Origin: Tectiglobus sp965224045
Lineage (GTDB): Bacteria; Pseudomonadota; Alphaproteobacteria; Rhizobiales; Hyphomicrobiaceae
Assembly (NCBI GenBank): GCA_965224045.1
Contig: CBDCYD010000005.1
Location: forward strand, 434,001-498,000
Reading direction: 5' to 3'
DNA: 64,000 nucleotides
Of this stretch, positions 44,526 through 51,543 are shown piece by piece (position 1 is the stretch's first letter; each line of letters starts with the position of its first letter). The position numbers and the translations under genes are program-made. The notes below the pieces were generated by a model. That model was not told the DNA's origin and made no database searches. It was given only the letters and a program-made list of their open reading frames with translations.

Positions 44526-46177
44526 CGGTCATCTCCGTCAGCCTGCACATAACCCAGGGCAATGTCTCGTGCGATCGCATCTGGCGAGCGGTCACGAGCA
44601 TCGCCATAGCCGCCACCACCTGGCGTTTCGAGGCGTACACGTTCACCCCGCTTCAGCTTGGCGCCATGCAATTTCGAGATCATGGAAGGCTCGACCATGT
44701 GACCGTCCAAAGGATAATAAAACCTGTTCGGCGCACCTTCGCCTCCGCCCGCGACGCCGCGTGGCGCAAACCGTCCACGTTCCCCGAACAGGAACACATC
44801 GGCCTCTTCCTCGAGCAGCTCGATCTCGTAAACGGCGCCGAGCCCGCCGCGATGCCTGCCGGGACCTCCGGATCCCTCCCGCAGCGCCCATTGCGTGAAT
44901 TTGACCGGATAGGCGGCTTCAAGGATCTCCAACGGTGGAATCGTCGCTGTCGAAATTGGCGCATTGCCGTGGTTGAGACCGTCGCCCTCAGGGTGGCCGC
45001 CGTGACCGCCGCCAAAGAACGAAAACATCACCCAACGCGCACCGTTGCCGCGCCTGCCGGCAATCGAAAGCGCGTTGATCGTGCCGTAGGCACAGCCGTT
45101 GGACCGCTCCGGCGCGAGTTGCGCCAGGGCCTGAAACACCACATCTATGAGCCGCAGGATGGTCTCGGTGTAGCCACCAACCGGTTTTGGCGCTTGCACC
45201 GATAAGATCGACTCCGGATCGATGTTGAAGGTTACGGGCTCCAACACACCGGCATTGGCAGGCACATCATGAAATACGTGCTTCAGGGCGACATAGCAGG
45301 CAGCGATGGTCGTTGACCGCGCGATGTTGACGGGCCCGTCACACGCCGGCGAGGATCGCGAAAAATCAAGCGTCAGGCGATCACCGTCAATCGTCATGTC
45401 AAGGGCGACCTTCAACGGTTCGTCACGGATACCATCGTTGTCGAGCCAGTCTTCAGCACTGACGGTGCCGTCCGGCAGCGCGCGTATCTCGGCCCGCATG
45501 TAATCCCCGGCCCGTACCTTCAGCTCGCCGAGCGCGGCCGCAATCGTCGCATCGCCGTATTCCTCAAGCAACGCCTCCATGCGCTTTACGCCGAGATCGA
45601 GCGCGTTGATCTGGCCGCTGAGATCACCGTAAAGCGAATTCGGCAGGCGCGAATTGGCGGACAGGATATCAACGATATCCTGCCTGTAGACGCCCGCTTC
45701 GAACAGCTTCACCGGCGGGATCAGCATGCCCTCCTGAAAACTCTCGGTCGCTACCGGATTGTAGTTGCCTGGCACGTTGCCGCCGACGTCGTGCCAATGA
45801 CCAACGGAAGCCAGATAGCAAAACACCCGGCCGTCACGAAACAGCGGTCGCACCAGCCGGAAATCGCTCAGGTGCGTGCCGCCGAGATATGGGTCATTGA
45901 AAATCCACACGTCACCGTCCAGGGGTCCGCCATCTGCCGCTGCCTTCTCGATCACGGCTTTGACGGCAAACGCCATGACCCCGACGAAAATCGGCAAACC
46001 GGATTTGCCCTGCGCAAGCGTCTCGCCGGTCGCAGCATCGTATATCCCGTGTGAAGCATCATGTGCCTCGGCGATAATCGGGTTGAAGGCCGATCGAAAC
46101 AGCGTGGCATCCATCTCGTCGGCAATCTGCTCCAATCGGCCTTTGAGAATGGCGAGCGTAACGGCGTCGAGACCCAT
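44522..46177 (-). CDS. hyuB: hydantoinase B / oxoprolinase B family protein
   Basis: A 551-aa HyuB subunit. Metal-binding residues are seen in GGTHLSDF (His102, Asp105) and VGHWHDVGG (His127/His129, Asp130), with NDPYLGG before them as usual. The C-terminal GSGGPGRHRGGLG and ETPGGGGYGD motifs are present. Its stop overlaps the downstream hyuA ATG by 4 nt, which reverses the hyuA-hyuB order seen at 12.9–16.6 kb. The LLM flavin-enzyme gene ends 51 bp upstream on the same strand. Substrate unknown (cyclic amide or ketone). Confidence 0.88.
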   Translation of the reverse strand: MGLDAVTLAILKGRLEQIADEMDATLFRSAFNPIIAEAHDASHGIYDAATGETLAQGKSGLPIFVGVMAFAVKAVIEKAAADGGPLDGDVWIFNDPYLGGTHLSDFRLVRPLFRDGRVFCYLASVGHWHDVGGNVPGNYNPVATESFQEGMLIPPVKLFEAGVYRQDIVDILSANSRLPNSLYGDLSGQINALDLGVKRMEALLEEYGDATIAAALGELKVRAGDYMRAEIRALPDGTVSAEDWLDNDGIRDEPLKVALDMTIDGDRLTLDFSRSSPACDGPVNIARSTTIAACYVALKHVFHDVPANAGVLEPVTFNIDPESILSVQAPKPVGGYTETILRLIDVVFQALAQLAPERSNGCAYGTINALSIAGRRGNGARWVMFSFFGGGHGGHPEGDGLNHGNAPISTATIPPLEILEAAYPVKFTQWALREGSGGPGRHRGGLGAVYEIELLEEEADVFLFGERGRFAPRGVAGGGEGAPNRFYYPLDGHMVEPSMISKLHGAKLKRGERVRLETPGGGGYGDARDRSPDAIARDIALGYVQADGDDR

Positions 46178-46228
46178 GTCGTATCCTGTTGGTTTCTTCT
46201 TGCCCGAGCCGCAGGCGCCGGCAATCGG

Positions 46229-47230
46229 CTATTGCAAAGGCGCGCACGCTCTGATCGCCGCTTCGAACTTCCGCCTGGCCCCCTTACCACGCGCGAACGG
46301 AGAAATAATAGGCATGTCGACGCCGGACTGACGGTACGCTTCGAGACGCTCGCGGCAATATTCCGGCGTCCCGGCGACGCTCGTCGCGTCGATCATGGCA
46401 TCGCTCACGGCACGGACGGCCGCATCACGATCGCCGGCAGCCCAGGCGCTGGCGATGTCGCTTGCCTCGCCCTCGAAACCGTGCGCCGCCATCAACTTGT
46501 TGTAGCGCGGAAAGAAACCCGCATAGAGCGCCAGCCCCGGCCGGATCTGGTCACGCGCCTCTGCCATGGTATCCGCCACCGCGGTCGGCAACAGGCTGGT
46601 GATCGCCACGTCCTCCACACTTCGCCCGGCCCGAGCGGCGCCTTCGGCGATATGCACCCGCGCCTCGGCCGCGGTCTCAAGCGTACTTCTGGTCAGGATG
46701 ATCCCATCTGCTATTTCGCCGCACAGCGCCGTCATTTTCGGAAACACGGCCGCAACAAATATCGGGAATTCGGCCCGGTAGGGTGTGAACCAGAGATCAA
46801 AACTTTCAATCGCGAACGTCTCGCCATGATAGGCGAGGGCGCCCGTCCGCGTCAGCTGCCGGACGGCTTCGACCGTTTCGCGGACACGCGTGAGCGGCTT
46901 GGCATACGAAACCCCATGCTCCGGCCCGACCTGGACCTTGTGGCTCGACCCGACGCCGAGGATGAAACGGCCCTTCGACAATTGGTCGACGGTCATTGCC
47001 GCCATCGCGATGGTCGGCACGGTACGCACGAATACGCTGGTGATGTCCGTGCCAAGCACGATCGTGTTAGTCGCCGTTGCACAGGCTGCCAGAATCGCGA
47101 ACTGATCACCGCCATGTCCTTCGGCCACCCAGGCAGATGCGTAACCGAGATCCTCCGCGAGCTTCACACACGCAACGATCTCTTCGGCGTTGGGTCCGCC
47201 GGAAAACCCGACCCCGATCTTCTGCGCCAT
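46229..47230 (-). CDS. LLM-class flavin-dependent oxidoreductase
   Basis: A 333-aa luciferase-like-monooxygenase fold protein of the F420/FMN-dependent subgroup (5,10-methylenetetrahydromethanopterin-reductase-like). Hallmarks are the N-terminal EEIVACVKLAEDLGYASAWV, TVDQLSKGRFILGVGSS near residue 85–101, and the C-terminal GTPEYCRERLEAYRQSGVD block. The ATG at 47230 has AGGTGGA upstream; 47248 is less likely. It is the first gene of the minus-strand operon with hyuB–hyuA–isochorismatase-like–FAD oxidoreductase, and may oxidise the ring of a heterocycle before hydrolysis. That is inferred from operon position; the cofactor (FMN versus F420) is not visible. Confidence 0.87.
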   Translation of the reverse strand: MAQKIGVGFSGGPNAEEIVACVKLAEDLGYASAWVAEGHGGDQFAILAACATATNTIVLGTDITSVFVRTVPTIAMAAMTVDQLSKGRFILGVGSSHKVQVGPEHGVSYAKPLTRVRETVEAVRQLTRTGALAYHGETFAIESFDLWFTPYRAEFPIFVAAVFPKMTALCGEIADGIILTRSTLETAAEARVHIAEGAARAGRSVEDVAITSLLPTAVADTMAEARDQIRPGLALYAGFFPRYNKLMAAHGFEGEASDIASAWAAGDRDAAVRAVSDAMIDATSVAGTPEYCRERLEAYRQSGVDMPIISPFARGKGARRKFEAAIRACAPLQ

Positions 47231-47466
47231 CTTCGATCCACCTCGCAATATTTGTGCTGCCGGTCACCCGGGCCCGGCAAACAAATTGGCCGCGCCGGTT
47301 GCCGGCCTGACCAAAAGTCATCACGCGATCGTAGGGCTAACGCGCGACAATGACACGCCCTATCGCCAAACAATCCGACACACACCCACAAATTGACTTG
47401 GCGCCGGAAATTAGGACACTCCCTCAAAGCCCGCGGACAACGCTCAACGACAATCGGATACCGCCA

Positions 47467-48366
47467 ATGCAACTGCCATCCCACAACCGCTATGACTGGT
47501 CACCACTGCCCAGGCGCACGCCTTATACCTGGCCGGAGGGCAAGCGCCTCGCGGTCTATTTCTGCAACAATATCGAATATTTCGCCTTCGGCGCCGGGCT
47601 CGGTTCCGACAGCGCGGTGGCCGGCGCCCCGCAAACCCAGCGCAACTACGCTTGGCGCGACTACGGCAACCGTGTCGGCATCTGGCGCATGTTTGATCTG
47701 TTCGATGAACTGGAAGCGCCGCTTGCCCACAACATCAACGCCGCGATCCTCACCCACCATCCGGAAATTGGCGAGCGCATGCTCGAACGTGGCGACGAGT
47801 TCATCGCCCATGGCCGCACCAACTCCGAGCGCCAGGCCGACTTTTGGGAGGCTGATGAGGCCCGCCTTATCGCCGAGACGACCGATGCAATTGCAAGCTT
47901 CGCCGGCACCAGACCGCTAGGCTGGATGGGTCCCTGGCTCTCCCAAAGCAGCGTCTCGCTCGACCTGCTGCAGGAAGCCGGCTACCTCTTTCAGTGTGAC
48001 TGGCCGCTGGATGACCAACCGGTCTGGATGCGCACCAGGGGCGGCCGCATCTTGAACATGCCCTATGCGCTGGAGACCAATGACTCGCCCACGATCGTCA
48101 ACCGCCATCACACCGCAGAGCAGCTCTCACGAATTTGGATCGACCAGTTCGACGAAATGCTCGACCAGGCGCGCCGCGGGCCACATGCCCTGGTGTGTCC
48201 GTTCGTTTTGCACACGTTCATTCTCGGCCAACCCTTCCGCCTGCGCCAACTCCGCCACGTCATGCAGCACATCCTCGCATACCGCGATGACATCTGGTTG
48301 ACGCAGCCGGGCGCAATTGCACGCCACGTGGAAGCCTTGCCGGCAGGCACGGTCCCGGGCGGTTAG
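47467..48366 (+). CDS. polysaccharide-deacetylase-fold (PuuE-like) protein
   Basis: A 299-aa NodB-homology/allantoinase-like protein. The start block RYDWSPLPRRTPYTWPEGKRLAVYF is typical (only RYDWSPLPRRTPYTWPEG quoted as motif), followed by AHNINAAIL, which replaces the usual metal-binding Asp-Asp region, and EFIAHGRTNSERQ, which keeps one His. Such variants are common among PuuE-related proteins of unknown substrate, near purine- or hydantoin-catabolic genes. The ATG at 47467 is chosen because the family motif begins 7 residues on; the frame open upstream to 47350 is unsupported. Divergent from the LLM gene; a cyclic-amide role is only suggested by that neighbour. Confidence 0.82.
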   Translation: MQLPSHNRYDWSPLPRRTPYTWPEGKRLAVYFCNNIEYFAFGAGLGSDSAVAGAPQTQRNYAWRDYGNRVGIWRMFDLFDELEAPLAHNINAAILTHHPEIGERMLERGDEFIAHGRTNSERQADFWEADEARLIAETTDAIASFAGTRPLGWMGPWLSQSSVSLDLLQEAGYLFQCDWPLDDQPVWMRTRGGRILNMPYALETNDSPTIVNRHHTAEQLSRIWIDQFDEMLDQARRGPHALVCPFVLHTFILGQPFRLRQLRHVMQHILAYRDDIWLTQPGAIARHVEALPAGTVPGG

Positions 48367-48448
48367 CCGTCGCACACGGGCCGTGAGTGAGTTCGCTCCG
48401 AACTTCTCAACCGGTCATAACCATGTTTCCGGGAAAGGCCTGTAAGCT

Positions 48449-49468
48449 TTATTGCTGATCTTTGTTGCGGTCGGGCCCATAATTCATTTTACGAAACCAG
48501 GTCATGTAGTCGACATACGTGATTGGCTCGTACTTCGGCGGATTGTCCGGCCCGGTGCAGGACGGCAGGCAGTGCATTTCATACTCCGCAGCGCAGTCGA
48601 AAAAAAACGGTATTGCATAGCGCTCCTCGCCGGTTCGATTGACGACGCGGTGCGGCGTTGCGAGGAAACGGTCATTGCTCCACCGGCGCAGCATGTCACC
48701 GCCGTTGACCAGAAACGCGCCATCGATGACCGGCGCATCGATCCAGGTGCCACTTGGCCCGCGGATTGACAGTCCGGGAACCTTGTTGGGCGCAAGCAAA
48801 GTCATGAAACTGGTGTCGGTATGCGGTGCCAATCCGAACTCGTTGTCGGCAGCCACCTCTTGCGGCGGATAGTGCGACATGCGCAGCTTGTACATCGGCT
48901 TGGCAAATGCCGCATCAAAATAGTTGGCCGGCAGATCCAGCGCCAACGCGTAGAGCGGCACGAGCTTCAGCGCCAACTGCTCCAGCGCTTGCGCATACGC
49001 CACGCAGGTCTCGCGAAACCCCGGCAGATCAGATTCGGCTGGCCATTTGTTGGGCGTCCGGAACGGCTTGTTCGCTTCCGGATGATCATCGGCCAGGTCG
49101 CGCGCCAAGAAGAACGCCTCGTTGACGTTCGGTTTGTTGTTCTGGTTGAGCTTGGAATGTCGCGTCGTCCCGCCTCGCATCGGCAGATAACCGATATTGT
49201 ACTCGTCGATCTTGAGTGCCAGCTTCGTCTCGAGCGGCAGCGCATGAAAGCGCCGGGCCGCATCGAACGCCGCATCGATCAGACGCTGCGGCACGCCGTG
49301 ATTCACGATGAAATAGAACCCGATATCTTCGAATGCGTGGCGCAATTCTCCGGCCGCCGTCTCACGCGCGCCATCAATGCCTGAAAGATATGGACCAAGA
49401 TCAATGACCGGGATCTCATCGGCCGCATCCTGGCGGATCGGCGCAATCGAAGGGGCTGGGCTGGTCAT
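48449..49468 (-). CDS. isopenicillin-N-synthase-like 2-oxoglutarate/Fe(II) dioxygenase
   Basis: A 339-aa plant-type/IPNS-like non-haem iron oxygenase. An N-terminal DIOX-N domain (IPVIDLGPYL, FYFIVNHGVP) precedes the double-stranded beta helix. Iron ligands are His216 and Asp218 (APHTDTSFMTLL) and His273 (TPHRVVNR). The co-substrate block reads RYAIPFFF, with Ala where RxS is usual (Arg283-Tyr-Ala285), a change that may alter 2-oxoglutarate contact. Family members oxidise diverse small molecules. Starts 178 bp from the RyR gene, divergent. Substrate unknown. Confidence 0.9.
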   Translation of the reverse strand: MTSPAPSIAPIRQDAADEIPVIDLGPYLSGIDGARETAAGELRHAFEDIGFYFIVNHGVPQRLIDAAFDAARRFHALPLETKLALKIDEYNIGYLPMRGGTTRHSKLNQNNKPNVNEAFFLARDLADDHPEANKPFRTPNKWPAESDLPGFRETCVAYAQALEQLALKLVPLYALALDLPANYFDAAFAKPMYKLRMSHYPPQEVAADNEFGLAPHTDTSFMTLLAPNKVPGLSIRGPSGTWIDAPVIDGAFLVNGGDMLRRWSNDRFLATPHRVVNRTGEERYAIPFFFDCAAEYEMHCLPSCTGPDNPPKYEPITYVDYMTWFRKMNYGPDRNKDQQ

Positions 49469-49645
49469 GGCAATCTCCCACGGGCATACGACACGCCTTA
49501 GAGCGTTCGCGCATAACCTGCACTTGTCAAGCCGGTGGTTCTCCGCCGCGCGCGCTTGCGATTGGCCCGTCAGGCGTATTCAATGAGCAGCGGAGTGAGT
49601 GATCAAAAAGCGACCTCCAATGAACGATCCCAATGGAAAGTTTCC

Positions 49646-49930
49646 ATGACCTACACACCGAAGCCACTAGCCACGGACGACATTGAACTGTCAGCCCAAC
49701 AGGCCCAATTGGTCGAGAAACTCGCCGAGAACGCGCACGAAGTCTGGGCACAAAAACGCGTGTCGGACGGCTGGACCTGGGGCCCCGAACGCAACGACGG
49801 CGAAAAGAAGCACCCCTGCCTCGTGCCCTATGGTGAACTGCCCGAAAGCGAAAAGGACTACGACCGGGCGCTGGTGTTGCAAACCATCAAAGGTGCCCTT
49901 GCACTCGGCTATCGGGTCGACAAAGCCTAG
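49646..49930 (+). CDS. RyR-domain small protein
   Basis: A 94-aa protein that is almost entirely one RyR (ryanodine-receptor repeat) domain. The pattern ENAHEVWAQKR...GWTWGPERNDGEKKHP...LVPYGELPESEKDYDR matches the domain core: His-Glu-x-x-Trp, Gly-Trp-x-x-Gly, His-Pro, Val-Pro-Tyr and Glu-Lys-x-x-Asp-Arg. In bacteria RyR domains are predicted ligand-binding modules, found in part in nucleotide-linked conflict systems. The ATG at 49646 has GGAAAG upstream; an in-frame ATG at 49583 would add 21 residues. It converges on the patatin gene with 51 bp between stops. No toxin or ion channel is fused. Confidence 0.85.
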   Translation: MTYTPKPLATDDIELSAQQAQLVEKLAENAHEVWAQKRVSDGWTWGPERNDGEKKHPCLVPYGELPESEKDYDRALVLQTIKGALALGYRVDKA

Positions 49931-49981
49931 CCCGACCGGCAGCGCGCACTTGCCTGCTGGACCGACGAGCGCCGACAATCA

Positions 49982-51238
49982 TCAGATGTCGAAAACGGGC
50001 AAAAACGTCTCGCCTGAGATGACCTTCTTGCCGTAGGCCAGTCCGATTTGATGGCAGCGATAGAGGTTTGCCCTTTCGGCGAGGTCCATCTGCTTGAGTT
50101 TGGTGATCACACGCGGGCTGTACTTGAACTCTTCGCCGAGCGTCATGCCAAGCCAGTCGCTGTCGATTTGCACGTTGGCCCGCTGAAAGGTCAGCAGCGG
50201 GTCTTCGACAATACGCAGGCCTGTCATGCTTTCCAGATTGAGGTTGACGAATTCGCCACGCGGGGACTCGGAAATACTCTGCAGGAAAACGAGGGCGGCC
50301 GTTTCTGCATCGGTAATGATCCCTCGCAATGCATATACGGCCTTGGCAGCAGCCGATTTGCGCCGGAATTGCTCGACGTTCATCCGCTCGCGCCACGTCC
50401 CGGTCCCGAGCGACAGCATGAACAGTTTATCGGCTCCGGTCTCCCATTCGAAGCCATGCGGCGAGCCGAAATTGCGTTGGCCGGAAACCGGATACGATTT
50501 GAGCGTCGCCATAGTGAAGAGCTCAGGCCCGGGATTGTTGTAGGGGCTCGCCCCACCGTCAAAGAACAGCCCTTCCTCCTCGGGCGAAATACCGATCTGA
50601 ACCGCGTCGAGATAGTAGGGCGCAGACGCGCTCGCCTGCGCCATCCGACGCAACGGGTGGCTGCGGTTGGCGAAAAACTTGATCTCCGGCCGCTCGGCCC
50701 AGTAATCCCGCCACGGCTCTTCCGCCCCGTCCCAGAACTTGTGGCGCGGATTGTTGGTCTGCACCCACACGCTGCCGGTATCGATGCGCTTTGTTGCGAT
50801 CGCCAAACCGGTTCGCAGCAGGTCGGTGCTCATGGTCGGCTCGTGCGGCGCCACGTTGTTCTTGGACAGAACGGTTCTGAAGGCCTCCTGCATCACGCGG
50901 TCAAAACTGCGCGGGTCGAACTTCGACCAGATCCCCGGCATCCAGCGGCTGCCTTTGAAGATCTTCGGACACATATCGAAATAGAGATCGGTGATGTCGT
51001 CGACACTCTCGCCGAGCGCCAGCAATGTGGCAATGAGAGCGCCCGTGGAGGTCCCACCGATCAGATCGAAATAGTCGCTGAGGCGGAACATCTCGGGTTT
51101 GGCGCTACGCTGACGCAGCACATCTTCAACCGCCTTGAGCATACCGAGCGTGACCAGGCCCCGCACGCCGCCACCGTCCAGAGACAGAATTCTTTTCGGC
51201 CCCTCGCCAAACAAATGATCATGCAATGACTTCGCCAT
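49982..51238 (-). CDS. patatin-like phospholipase
   Basis: A 418-aa patatin-fold acyl hydrolase. The oxyanion motif LDGGGVRG (20–27), the nucleophile Ser64 in GGTSTGALIA, and the catalytic Asp227 in FFDGGASPYNNP form the Ser–Asp dyad. No signal peptide, so cytosolic. The first 15 residues and the tail (about 320–418) have no recognised domain. The best start is the ATG at 51238; the frame from 51262 is slightly longer. It lies beside the RyR gene but convergent. Patatins act in lipid turnover, or as CapV-like effectors of anti-phage systems, but no cyclase or HORMA/TRIP13 gene is present, so the housekeeping role is the default. Confidence 0.88.
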   Translation of the reverse strand: MAKSLHDHLFGEGPKRILSLDGGGVRGLVTLGMLKAVEDVLRQRSAKPEMFRLSDYFDLIGGTSTGALIATLLALGESVDDITDLYFDMCPKIFKGSRWMPGIWSKFDPRSFDRVMQEAFRTVLSKNNVAPHEPTMSTDLLRTGLAIATKRIDTGSVWVQTNNPRHKFWDGAEEPWRDYWAERPEIKFFANRSHPLRRMAQASASAPYYLDAVQIGISPEEEGLFFDGGASPYNNPGPELFTMATLKSYPVSGQRNFGSPHGFEWETGADKLFMLSLGTGTWRERMNVEQFRRKSAAAKAVYALRGIITDAETAALVFLQSISESPRGEFVNLNLESMTGLRIVEDPLLTFQRANVQIDSDWLGMTLGEEFKYSPRVITKLKQMDLAERANLYRCHQIGLAYGKKVISGETFLPVFDI

Positions 51239-51543
51239 GTGACAAACCTTGTGAAATGTCATCCCTCACTTGTCGCGCCATCATATAGCAGCCCACCAAC
51301 GACGGAAGTTCAATCGCCGCCGCTGAGCGCTTCGGCCATGCTGCTGCGCCGCACACGCCGCGCTTCAGGCCTTGACCGGAGAAAATTGAGTATCGCCGGA
51401 CTTGTCCGGTTGCGCAGGCGGACCGTAAGGCGGGCGAACAGATGCCTCCGTCATGCCGGCTGTCGTTTCCGGCAGCACAATTGCGCCGGCAATCATGATC
51501 GCGGAAAGAGGGCAAGCGACCTTTTCCGGGAGGATAGAAGGCG
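51239..51543. other. intergenic region patatin / DMFase-like gene
   Basis: A 305-bp region between the DMFase-like gene end and the patatin start, both on the minus strand. Reading frames exist on both strands but have no start context, domain or codon bias I can support. No terminator with a T-run is obvious. Confidence 0.4.

Noticed and set aside
49646..51238. CBASS-like anti-phage operon (patatin effector plus RyR sensor)
   Set aside because: No CD-NTase or ancillary Cap gene is present and the two genes converge instead of forming an operon.
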